In this document: positions 1 through 6,128 of the stretch, piece after piece
Layout of the letters: the number at the start of each line of letters is the position of its first letter
How positions within the stretch are numbered: the first letter of the stretch is position 1
Origin: Actinomycetes bacterium
GTDB lineage: Bacteria; Actinomycetota; Acidimicrobiia; Acidimicrobiales; RAAP-2
Direction: 5' to 3'
DNA length: 8,174 nucleotides
Assembly: GCA_021826255.1 (NCBI GenBank)
Contig: JAKBAZ010000052.1
Coordinates: forward strand, 1-8,174
Notes under the pieces: model-generated
What the model was told of the DNA's origin: nothing
Seen by the model: the letters and a program-made list of their open reading frames with translations, nothing else
The model's database searches: none
Position numbers and translations under genes: made by a program

Positions 1-44
1 GACCCAGTTAGCGGGCGATCAGCCCACGGCGTGGCAGATTCCTT

Positions 45-48
45 GGAG
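45..48 (+). promoter_or_regulatory. Candidate ribosome binding site for the exported protein gene
   Basis: GGAG sits 4 bases before ATG 53. The spacing is slightly short, but it is the best start signal near the left edge. The other 40 or so bases before the gene show no clear promoter. They may belong to an upstream gene lying outside the window. Confidence 0.35.
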
Positions 49-52
49 CGTG

Positions 53-997
53 ATGAGCACTTTGCGGGTGCTCACTTTTCGGCGCCACTACGAACTGGTG
101 GCGACCGTGGGGGGGCGAATCTATCGGTGGCGGCGTTCGGACAACGAGGGGCGCGAGGCCTGGATCGACGTGTGGCGTCGACACGGTGGCGTCGTTCGAG
201 CCTCGCGGGGACGAGTGACGAGCCCGCTTCTCGTAATGGCCCTGGTGCTCCTCGCGGCCGGGTCGAGCGCGTGGGTCGCTCGGCCCACGCGGGCCACCTA
301 CACGCGGGCGGAGAGTGGCGCCCTGGCGGCCCTGCTCTCGCCGGGCGACCTCGGCTCCTCCTGGTCCACCACGAACACGTCCCAGCTGATCAATCTGGTC
401 GGTACCGCGGGGCTGGTGAACGACCCCGCGACCAGCCCCCCGCTCACCGGAGTCGCCGCGCTCGCCGAAACGGCCGGAGCTCGCGCCTTTCAGAAGTGTC
501 TGCCGGTCACTAACTCGGCCGACCGCATCTACGGGGCGGCCGGTCAGTACCCGGCGGCGCAGGTGACCTCACCGGTGTACACCAACACCGCCGACGGTGG
601 GGTGCAGGTTGCGGCGGTCGCCCAGTACTACGCGAGTACAGCGATGGTCGCCGCCGACACGCGCGAGATGGCCCGAGCCGACTTCGGGAGTTGCTTCGCC
701 GAAAGCCAGGCGGTGCTCTTGCGCACCGTGGTGGCGGGGCCCTCGGGAGTAACGACGGCGCTCGAGCACAACCCGACAACGGTCGCGGGGGTATTCGTGC
801 GCGGGGGAGTGGCCCCCGCCAACCTCTCCTCCATTGGGGTGTCGCCCCTCTCTCTCGTCGTCGATGTCATCACCCACCAGCACGTCGAGGTCTCGGTGGT
901 GGCTCTCGTCGCCGAACCGGCCGGTGTTCCCCTGGTTGATCGCGTCGTCGAGTCCGAGATCGCCCACCTGCTCGCCCCGAGCGCGCTCAGCGTGTAG
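53..997 (+). CDS. Membrane-anchored protein with exported domain, function unknown
   Basis: I do not recognise a specific family. From ATG 53 the product is 314 aa. Residues 1-54 are Arg-rich and probably cytoplasmic. Residues ~55-77 form one hydrophobic segment (VTSPLLVMALVLLAAGSSAW), which would act as a signal anchor or signal peptide. The remaining ~235 residues are Ala/Val/Thr/Ser-rich and probably extracytoplasmic. That part has only two cysteines (C149, C214), which could form a disulfide. The stretch LAALLSPGDLGSSWS just after the membrane segment loosely recalls exported sensor-type domains of actinobacterial proteins, but this is a weak resemblance. There is no lipobox. ATG 53 was chosen because GGAG lies at 45-48. 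Alternatives are GTG 50, GTG 215 (the hydrophobic segment would then be a classic N-terminal signal peptide) and a start left of the window, since the frame is open to base 2. The 3' end overlaps the convergent permease gene by 11 bases. Confidence 0.72.
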   Translation: MSTLRVLTFRRHYELVATVGGRIYRWRRSDNEGREAWIDVWRRHGGVVRASRGRVTSPLLVMALVLLAAGSSAWVARPTRATYTRAESGALAALLSPGDLGSSWSTTNTSQLINLVGTAGLVNDPATSPPLTGVAALAETAGARAFQKCLPVTNSADRIYGAAGQYPAAQVTSPVYTNTADGGVQVAAVAQYYASTAMVAADTREMARADFGSCFAESQAVLLRTVVAGPSGVTTALEHNPTTVAGVFVRGGVAPANLSSIGVSPLSLVVDVITHQHVEVSVVALVAEPAGVPLVDRVVESEIAHLLAPSALSV

Positions 998-1823
998 GTC
1001 GGGGTCGGCTGACGAGACGAAACGCCACCAGCGCCCCGACGAGATAGAGAGCCCAGAGCACGAGTTGGCTGAGGGTGGGCTGGTCGGCGTAGCCGAGTAT
1101 CGAGTGCAAGACGTCGCCGAGGTTGGACGACTCGCTGACCCAGTTCGAACTGTTCCAGAGGACGTGGGTGCCAAAGGGCCACCACCCCAGCTGCTGCAGG
1201 TTTTCGACCGTGTCAGCCACCAGTCCCGCGCCCACGAGGAGCAAGAGAGCTCCGAGACCCCGAAAGAAGCGCGCCAGGTTGAGCCGACGTCCCCACCGGT
1301 AGAGGGCGACGGCGATGAGGAGAGAACAGGCGAGACCCGCGAGCGCTCCCCAGAGGGCTCCCCCCGTCGCCGGGGTCGCCCCCTGGCGGACGTTGGAGAA
1401 GAGGATGGCCAGGGTGAAGACGGTGGTCTCGAGTCCCTCGCGACCGACCGCCTGGAAGGCGAGTGCACTGAGGGCGAGCCGTTGGCGAGAACTGAGAGCG
1501 GCGTCGCTACGCCGCGCCAGTTCGGCCCGCATCGAGCGAGCGTGGCGCTGCATCCAGAAGGTCATGACGGTGAGGGCGACGATCGCCACGACGAACGTCG
1601 CGGTCTCGACGTAGGTCTGCACACGCGAACCGGCGTAACGCTGGAGGCTGAGGTACCCGACGACGCCCGCCGCCGCGGCCGCGCCCAGGGCGATTCCCAC
1701 CCCGACGTAGACGTCACGAAAGTGGCGGCGCTGTCCGGCCTGATCGAGGTAGGCGAGAAGGATCGCCACGATCATGGACGCCTCCACGCCCTCGCGCAGA
1801 AAGATGATGAACAGCGCTATCAC
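987..1823 (-). CDS. efeU: FTR1/EfeU-family high-affinity iron permease
   Basis: This is an integral membrane permease of the FTR1 (OFeT) family, which imports iron across the cytoplasmic membrane. It is 278 aa, close to the usual ~275-280 aa of bacterial EfeU, so it appears complete. Both hallmark REXXE iron-binding motifs are present: REGVE at residues 10-14 in the first membrane helix and REGLE at 128-132. About seven hydrophobic segments can be seen (roughly 2-25, 37-58, 72-91, 115-142, 156-175, 185-205 and 249-270), as expected for the family. The start is GTG 1823, supported by AAGGAG 8 bases upstream and by the family-typical position of the first REXXE motif. No efeO or efeB partner lies beside it: upstream is the reductase gene and downstream a convergent unrelated gene. 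The partners may be elsewhere, or the permease may act alone. Iron-responsive control is suggested by the operator-like repeats just upstream. The symbol follows the family; strict equivalence to E. coli EfeU is not proven. Confidence 0.93.
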   Translation of the reverse strand: MIALFIIFLREGVEASMIVAILLAYLDQAGQRRHFRDVYVGVGIALGAAAAAGVVGYLSLQRYAGSRVQTYVETATFVVAIVALTVMTFWMQRHARSMRAELARRSDAALSSRQRLALSALAFQAVGREGLETTVFTLAILFSNVRQGATPATGGALWGALAGLACSLLIAVALYRWGRRLNLARFFRGLGALLLLVGAGLVADTVENLQQLGWWPFGTHVLWNSSNWVSESSNLGDVLHSILGYADQPTLSQLVLWALYLVGALVAFRLVSRPRPTR

Positions 1824-1831
1824 GCCCGAGT

Positions 1832-1837
1832 CTCCTT
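1832..1837 (-). promoter_or_regulatory. Ribosome binding site of the iron permease gene
   Basis: The - strand reads AAGGAG here, 8 bases before the GTG start at 1823. This is a near-consensus Shine-Dalgarno site. It fixes the start, and it suggests the gene has its own translation initiation rather than depending on coupling to the upstream reductase gene 48 bases away. Confidence 0.75.
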
Positions 1838-1861
1838 ATCGAGAGAGGTCTCGACTGGAGT

Positions 1862-1880
1862 TTAGGGGTATTTATCCTAC
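1862..1880 (-). promoter_or_regulatory. Candidate DtxR/IdeR-like iron box upstream of the permease gene
   Basis: On the - strand the 19 bases read GTAGGATAAATACCCCTAA. By eye, 11 of 19 positions agree with the DtxR/IdeR consensus TTAGGTTAGSCTAACCTAA, including TAGG in one half-site and CCTAA in the other, at the 19-base length expected for such a box. It lies ~40-57 bases before the permease start. It also contains a possible -10 element (TAGGAT, 1874-1879), with no convincing -35. Binding there would block permease transcription when iron is replete. The site assignment is inferred from motif resemblance and gene function; the centre of the box is a poor match. Confidence 0.42.
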
Positions 1881-1896
1881 GTTCGTAGGAGAAATA
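1869..1896. repeat. Palindrome TCCTACG-TT-CGTAGGA with AT-rich flanking arms
   Basis: Bases 1875-1881 (TCCTACG) and 1884-1890 (CGTAGGA) are perfect inverted repeats around a 2-base centre. The symmetry continues as TATTT (1869-1873) against AAATA (1892-1896), with one mismatched pair between. The palindrome covers the last codons and stop of the reductase gene and lies 46-73 bases upstream of the permease start. It shares the CCTAC half-site with the iron-box candidate. An operator for a dimeric regulator is the likelier reading. A hairpin ending the reductase transcript is possible, but no run of U follows the stem. Confidence 0.6.
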
Positions 1897-3224
1897 TCGG
1901 AGGTCTTGAACACGGCGTTCCACGCTCGCTCCGGCAGCACTCTCGAGAGTGAGGCGGCCGCCCGAAACCCCCACTCGGCGGGCCCGCGTTCGGAGTTGGA
2001 CATCAAGTTGGACATCACGGCGAGGAGTTCGGTCATCACTGGCTTCACGCGTAGCCCGCTCGCTACGCACACCTGGAGAATCTTCGGCTCCGAGATGAGG
2101 CGGACGAAGGCGCGAGCCACGCGGTAGTAATCACCGTAGGCCTCGTCGAGGCGCTCCTCGTAGAGGCTGAGTCGTCCGGGTTCTTCGAACGACAGAGCCT
2201 CGCCGAGGACTCCCGCGGCCAGTCGACCCGTTTCGTAGCCGTAGGCGATACCCTCGCCGTTGAAGGGGTTCACCGACCCGGCCGCGTCGCCGACGCACAG
2301 GGTGCGCTCCCCGACTCTCGGGCCCACCGCGAGACCCATGGGGAGACGTCCACCTGTCGCGGGACCTTCGCTGGTGTCCTCACTCAGGCCCCAGTCGGCA
2401 CCGACTTGGGCGACGAAGTACTCCTGGAGTTTGGTGGTGTTGACCCCCTTCCAGGCCCCGGCCGTGGAGAGCAGGCCCACGCCTACGTTCACTCGACCGT
2501 CGCCCAGTGGAAAGATCCAGCCATATCCGGGGACGACACGCCCGTCGGGGTCTCGAATGTCGAGGTGGGAGTCGATCCAGGGTTCGTCGTGACGATCGGA
2601 CCGGTAGTAACCGCGAAGGGCGAGTCCCATGGGCCACTCCTTCACGCGACTAGTGCCGAGGGCGCGACCGATGCGGGAGTTCTGGCCGTCGGCGACGACG
2701 AGGTACCGGCCACGAATCTCGGCGCGAACGCCTTCCTTGTCCTGTACGAGGACGCCACTCGCTGAGCCGAGTCGACCGGCTCCACCCTCGACGAGATCGA
2801 GGGGCTCGATCGCCTCCACCCCCGTGAGAACGGTCGCCCCGTGGGCTTCGGCGTGGGTCGCCACGAGTCCGTCGAGGTCGAAACGGGTGATCGTGTAGCC
2901 GTAGTGGGGAAATACCGGATGTTCGGGCCAGCTCATCTCGAGAGACGCCCCGAATCCGTGCGCTCTCAAGCCCTCGTAGCGATGCCCGACGGCCGCCACG
3001 GCTTCTTCGAGGCCCATCGCTCGCAGCTGGTGGACGGAACGAGGGGTGAGGCCGTCCCCGCACGTCTTCACTCTCGGGAAGGTTTTTTTCTCCACCACGC
3101 AGACTCGCCAGCCGGCCTGGGCGAGCCAGTAGGCGCAGGCCGAACCACTGGGACCACCTCCGACGATGACGACGTCGAAGGGTTCGGTGAACTGATCGAG
3201 GGCACGCAGAGAACTCACGTCCAT
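1872..3224 (-). CDS. FAD-dependent geranylgeranyl-reductase-family oxidoreductase (MenJ-like)
   Basis: This is a 450-aa flavoprotein of the geranylgeranyl reductase family. Members reduce double bonds in isoprenoid chains; in mycobacteria MenJ saturates one isoprene unit of the menaquinone tail. The order of motifs fits the family. A Rossmann FAD/ADP site DVVIVGGGPSGSACA lies at residues 17-31, with E45 ending the second strand (VCVVEK). The family motif KTCGDGLTPR is at 53-62, LVVADGQNSRIGRALG at 175-190, and the second FAD motif GDAAGSVNPFNGEGIAYG at 312-329. There is no signal peptide or clear membrane span, so it is probably cytoplasmic or peripheral to the membrane. ATG 3224 was chosen because it places the Rossmann motif at the usual distance from the N-terminus; its ribosome site is weak. 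The frame is open upstream as far as 3557, but that would cover nuoA antisense. It lies divergent from nuoA, which favours a menaquinone role. Lipid or chlorophyll-type substrates used by other family members cannot be excluded. Confidence 0.88.
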   Translation of the reverse strand: MDVSSLRALDQFTEPFDVVIVGGGPSGSACAYWLAQAGWRVCVVEKKTFPRVKTCGDGLTPRSVHQLRAMGLEEAVAAVGHRYEGLRAHGFGASLEMSWPEHPVFPHYGYTITRFDLDGLVATHAEAHGATVLTGVEAIEPLDLVEGGAGRLGSASGVLVQDKEGVRAEIRGRYLVVADGQNSRIGRALGTSRVKEWPMGLALRGYYRSDRHDEPWIDSHLDIRDPDGRVVPGYGWIFPLGDGRVNVGVGLLSTAGAWKGVNTTKLQEYFVAQVGADWGLSEDTSEGPATGGRLPMGLAVGPRVGERTLCVGDAAGSVNPFNGEGIAYGYETGRLAAGVLGEALSFEEPGRLSLYEERLDEAYGDYYRVARAFVRLISEPKILQVCVASGLRVKPVMTELLAVMSNLMSNSERGPAEWGFRAAASLSRVLPERAWNAVFKTSDISPTNVG

Positions 3225-3299
3225 CAGCCTAAAGGTTGGGCTCTTCGACCCTTGTGAAGTGGTGGTCAAGGGGTCGTCCATCTCTGCTAAGAATGGTAC
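3225..3299. promoter_or_regulatory. Divergent promoter region between the reductase gene and nuoA
   Basis: This 75-base gap must hold both promoters unless transcription enters from inside the genes. On the - strand TTGACC (3264-3269) is a good -35 candidate for the reductase gene, but no clear -10 follows. On the + strand TAAGAAT (3288-3294) is a weak -10-like element for nuoA and would leave almost no leader. Neither promoter is secure. The region also holds the dyad described separately. Confidence 0.45.
3249..3272. repeat. Inverted repeat CCCTTG-N12-CAAGGG in the divergent promoter region
   Basis: CCCTTG (3249-3254) and CAAGGG (3267-3272) are perfect 6-base inverted repeats separated by 12 bases. 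With a one-base offset the symmetry extends outward to GACC and GGTC. The dyad is centred near 3260, roughly midway between the two divergent start codons (3224 and 3300), and it overlaps the TTGACC candidate -35. A regulator bound here could act on both the reductase gene and the nuo operon. This is a structural observation; no known regulator is recognised. Confidence 0.35.
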
Positions 3300-3740
3300 G
3301 TGAGCCAGTACCTCCCGATTCTGGGCCTCCTTGTGGTGGGCGCCTTGTTCGCGTCGGGCTCCTTTGTCGCCTCGGCCCTCCTCGCTCCGAAAAAGAAACC
3401 CACGGAGGCCAAGCTCGCCCCATTTGAGTGCGGAATCGTTCCCGACTACGAGCCGCCGGCTCGTTTTCCCGTCCGGTTCTACCTGGTGGCAATGATTTTT
3501 GTCATCTTCGACATCGAAGTCGTCTTCATGTACCCCTTCGCCGTGGTCTTTCGTCAACTCGGTGGCTTCGGGTTGGTCGAAGTGCTCATCTTCTCTCTCA
3601 CCGTGCTCGGGGCACTGCTTTTCCTCGTGAGTGAGGGTGCCCTCTCGTGGGGCCCGCGTAAAGTTCTCGTTCCCGCGTCGTCCGTTCGAACCAGCGCGTC
3701 GACGGTGCGTCGAGTGGCCAGTGAAGACGAGGCCGCGTAG
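3300..3740 (+). CDS. nuoA: NADH-quinone oxidoreductase subunit A
   Basis: This is a small membrane subunit of complex I located where the peripheral arm joins the membrane arm near the quinone pocket. The product is 146 aa with three predicted helices (about 5-28, 60-84 and 91-112), the usual topology. Family signatures are AKLAPFECGIVP (37-48, with C44) and FDIEVVFMYP (70-79, with acidic D71 and E73 in the second helix). The C-terminal ~30 residues are a hydrophilic tail. GTG 3300 gives the usual short N-terminus (MSQYLPILGLL); the ribosome site in front is weak. It is the first gene of the operon, and its stop overlaps the nuoB start by one base (TAGTG). Confidence 0.96.
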   Translation: MSQYLPILGLLVVGALFASGSFVASALLAPKKKPTEAKLAPFECGIVPDYEPPARFPVRFYLVAMIFVIFDIEVVFMYPFAVVFRQLGGFGLVEVLIFSLTVLGALLFLVSEGALSWGPRKVLVPASSVRTSASTVRRVASEDEAA

Positions 3741-4297
3741 TGGGGCTCGAGGACCTTTCTCACAACATTCTGACCGCTCGTCTCGAGGACTTGGTCCGCT
3801 GGGCCCGGCGAGCCTCGGTGTGGCCGGTCACCTTCGGCTTGGCCTGCTGCGCCATCGAGATGATGGCGGCGGGAGGGGCCGACTACGACCTCGCCCGCTA
3901 CGGGATGGAGGTCTTTAGAAACTCGCCTCGGCAGGCGGACGTCATGATCGTCGCCGGGCGGGTGTCTCAAAAGATGGCGCCGGTACTTCGCAACGTGTAC
4001 GACCAGATGATGGAACCGAAGTGGGTCATCTCGATGGGAGTGTGCGCGTCGAGCGGGGGAATGTTCAACAACTACGCCCTCGTACAAGGGGTCGACCAGA
4101 TTGTGCCCGTGGACGTGTACGTTCCGGGGTGTCCGCCGAGCCCGGAAACACTCATGCACGCCATCTTGACGCTGCACGAGACGATTCACACGGGCGAGAT
4201 TCTCCAACGGCGAGCCGAGGGTCGCCCCCTCGACGTGGCGGCGCCCGGGTGGACCCCGAGTGTCCCCGTGACCGTGCGAATGGGGACCCCCAAGTGA
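3740..4297 (+). CDS. nuoB: NADH-quinone oxidoreductase subunit B (cluster N2 subunit)
   Basis: This is the peripheral-arm subunit that binds the terminal [4Fe-4S] cluster N2, which hands electrons to quinone at the interface with NuoD. The product is 185 aa, normal for the family. The four expected N2 ligands are visible: the tandem pair C36-C37 in TFGLACCAIEMM, C102 in SMGVCASSGGMF, and C131 in YVPGCPPSPE. The start GTG 3740 overlaps the nuoA stop by one base, and the stop overlaps the nuoC start by four bases (GTGA). That arrangement suggests coupled translation. Confidence 0.97.
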   Translation: MGLEDLSHNILTARLEDLVRWARRASVWPVTFGLACCAIEMMAAGGADYDLARYGMEVFRNSPRQADVMIVAGRVSQKMAPVLRNVYDQMMEPKWVISMGVCASSGGMFNNYALVQGVDQIVPVDVYVPGCPPSPETLMHAILTLHETIHTGEILQRRAEGRPLDVAAPGWTPSVPVTVRMGTPK

Positions 4298-4782
4298 GTT
4301 CGCTCGAGAACCTGCCCGACGGTGTTGTCGAGGTCGCCGGCCTCGGCGCCGCCGAAGCGTACGTCACGGAGCCGAGTGGATACGTGGCCTTGGTGAGTGC
4401 CTTAAAGGACTCCGGGTACGAGATGTGCGTTGATCTCTGCGGTGTGGACTACCTCGAGCACCCGGGGCGCGAGGTCCCAGACGCCCTGCGGGCAACTCGG
4501 TTTGAAGTGGTGGTGACGCTTCTCAGTCTGTCGCGCCGTCAACGGGCCCGCGTGCGCGTCCTCGCGGGCGACGACGAACCTCGTGTGGACTCGTTGTTCT
4601 CCCTCTACCCCGGGGTCGAGGGCTTTGAGCGCGAGACGTACGACCTGTTCGGCGTGGTGTTCGACGGGCACCCCGAGTTGACTCGTATTTTGTTACCCGA
4701 GGAGTGGGAGGGCCACCCACTTCGCAAGGACTACGGCCTCGGCCGCGTTCCCGTGCAGTTCAAGGAGACCGCTCCCCAATGA
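4294..4782 (+). CDS. nuoC: NADH-quinone oxidoreductase subunit C
   Basis: This is the 30-kDa-type subunit of the peripheral arm, which carries no cofactor and packs against NuoD. The product is 162 aa, near the short end of the family range. The C-terminal signature is intact: FERETYDLFGVVFDGHPEL (residues 111-129), then RILLPEEW and GHPLRKDYGL (131-149). It is a stand-alone gene, not fused to nuoD as in E. coli. GTG 4294 overlaps the nuoB stop; the same frame is open far upstream, but that would run through nuoB. The stop overlaps the nuoD ATG by four bases (ATGA). Confidence 0.95.
   Translation: MSSLENLPDGVVEVAGLGAAEAYVTEPSGYVALVSALKDSGYEMCVDLCGVDYLEHPGREVPDALRATRFEVVVTLLSLSRRQRARVRVLAGDDEPRVDSLFSLYPGVEGFERETYDLFGVVFDGHPELTRILLPEEWEGHPLRKDYGLGRVPVQFKETAPQ
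4762..4767 (+). promoter_or_regulatory. Ribosome binding site of nuoD inside the end of nuoC
   Basis: AAGGAG lies 11 bases before ATG 4779, within the last codons of nuoC. The spacing is a little long, but the site is strong. It supports the internal ATG over longer readings of the same frame. Confidence 0.55.
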
Positions 4783-6128
4783 GGTCTGAGGTGCGTGAGG
4801 TCGAACGACTCGAGCCGCTGGTTGTGGAGACGAGCGAGGGGTCCCAAGAACTCGCCCCCCGTCGCGCCACCTCACCCGGAGCGCTCGCCGTCGAGACGGG
4901 GTCGGTCCTGCGACTCGACGGAGTGACGCTCGACTCCGCCTCACTCGACGTGGAACGTCCCGACGACGAGACGATGATCGTCAACATGGGTCCGGTACAC
5001 CCGTCGACTCACGGCGTACTCCGCTTAATGCTCGAACTCGACGGCGAGGTCGTGCTGCGCTCGAAGACGGTCATCGGCTACCTGCACACCGGAATGGAAA
5101 AGACGGGCGAAAACCTGAGTTACGTGCAGGGCGCGACCAACGTCACGCGCATGGACTACCTCGCTCCGATCTTGAACGAACTCAACTACTCGCTCGCCGT
5201 CGAGGCGCTACTCGGAATTGAAATTCCCGAGCGCGCCACCTGGATTCGCATGATGATGAGCGAGCTCAACCGCGTCTCCTCGCACCTGATCTGGATGGCG
5301 ACGAACGGCATGGACATCGGGTCGACGTCGGCGATGATCTACGGCTTTCGTGAACGTGAACTCATCCTCGCGTTCTTCGAGAAGACGGCCGGGCTGCGCA
5401 TGAATCTGAACTACGTGCGTCCCGGGGGGGTGGCGGCCGATCTGCCCGACGGCTGGGAGGACGACGTCGTCGCCATCTGTGACAATCTCGAACGCCGACT
5501 GCCCGAGTATGACGAGTTGCTCACCGGTCAACCCATTTTTCGCCAGCGCATGGAGGGGGTCGCGGTCATCAGCGCGGAAGAGGCAATCGCCCTCGGGGTT
5601 ACCGGACCCGTGCTTCGCTCGACCGGCGTTGCCTGGGACCTGCGTCGCACCATGCCCTACCTCGCCTACGACCAGGTGGACTTCGACGTCATCGTCGGAA
5701 CGTACGGAGATAACTTCGACCGGTACGCACTGCGCCTGAACGAGATGTACGAGTCGGTCCGAATTATTCGTCAGTGCCTCGAGCGGATGCCGAGCGGGGA
5801 CTACCGAAGCCAAGATCCCAAGGTCACACCTCCACCCCGGGCGAGGATTGGGGCCTCGATGGAGGCTCTCATTCACCACTTCAAGCTCTTTACCGAAGGC
5901 TTTCACGTTCCACGGGGCGAGGTGTACTCGGCCGTCGAGTCGCCCCGGGGCGAACTCGGCTGTTACCTGGTGTCCGACGACGGCCCTCGTCCCTACCGCC
6001 TGCACGTGCGCACCCCGAGTTTCGCCAACTTGCACGCGCTGCCCCTGATGTTGCGCGGGGGAACCGTGGCCGACGCGGTGACGGTGATCTCGACCCTCGA
6101 CCCGGTGATGGGAGACGTCGACCGATGA
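4779..6128 (+). CDS. nuoD: NADH-quinone oxidoreductase subunit D (quinone-site subunit)
   Basis: This is the 49-kDa-type subunit that forms the quinone-binding pocket with NuoB. The product is 449 aa. The conserved core begins around residue 66 with MIVNMGPVHPSTHGVLRL, where H78 should correspond to the quinone-contacting His. It continues with IGYLHTGMEKTGE (99-111) and TRMDYLAP (123-130), where Y127 matches the tyrosine that donates to the quinone headgroup. The C-terminus ends in DPVMGDVDR, the invariant family ending. The first ~63 residues form a variable acidic leader outside the conserved core. ATG 4779 was chosen because it overlaps the nuoC stop and has AAGGAG 11 bases upstream. The residue-to-function matches come from family knowledge applied by eye. 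Confidence 0.97.
   Translation: MRSEVREVERLEPLVVETSEGSQELAPRRATSPGALAVETGSVLRLDGVTLDSASLDVERPDDETMIVNMGPVHPSTHGVLRLMLELDGEVVLRSKTVIGYLHTGMEKTGENLSYVQGATNVTRMDYLAPILNELNYSLAVEALLGIEIPERATWIRMMMSELNRVSSHLIWMATNGMDIGSTSAMIYGFRERELILAFFEKTAGLRMNLNYVRPGGVAADLPDGWEDDVVAICDNLERRLPEYDELLTGQPIFRQRMEGVAVISAEEAIALGVTGPVLRSTGVAWDLRRTMPYLAYDQVDFDVIVGTYGDNFDRYALRLNEMYESVRIIRQCLERMPSGDYRSQDPKVTPPPRARIGASMEALIHHFKLFTEGFHVPRGEVYSAVESPRGELGCYLVSDDGPRPYRLHVRTPSFANLHALPLMLRGGTVADAVTVISTLDPVMGDVDR

Noticed and set aside
31..513. Alternative 160-codon + strand frame at the left edge
   Set aside because: Its translation is Arg/Gly/Ala/Pro-rich with no recognisable segment, while the overlapping frame has a clear membrane segment and a coherent domain to 997.
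569..1468. Long - strand open frame (299 codons) across the convergent gene ends
   Set aside because: It overlaps both better-supported genes in other frames, and its translation is low-complexity Ser/Arg/Pro/Gly. No motif or ribosome site supports it.
834..1865. Long + strand open frame (343 codons) opposite the permease gene
   Set aside because: It is antisense to a gene with clear FTR1 motifs. Its product is dominated by Arg, Glu, Gly and Pro with no hydrophobic core, as expected for a high-GC shadow frame.
1875..1890. Reading the palindrome as a rho-independent terminator
   Set aside because: The stem is short, with at most a four-base loop, and neither strand has a run of T after it. 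Its place upstream of an iron transporter fits an operator better.
3225..3557. N-terminal extension of the reductase frame up to 3557
   Set aside because: The extension would run antisense through nuoA, is rich in charged residues, and precedes the point where the family normally begins just before the Rossmann motif.
5208..6035. 275-codon open frame antisense to nuoD
   Set aside because: nuoD is unambiguous on the other strand. The antisense product is rich in His, Val and Arg without family motifs, so it mirrors nuoD codon use.
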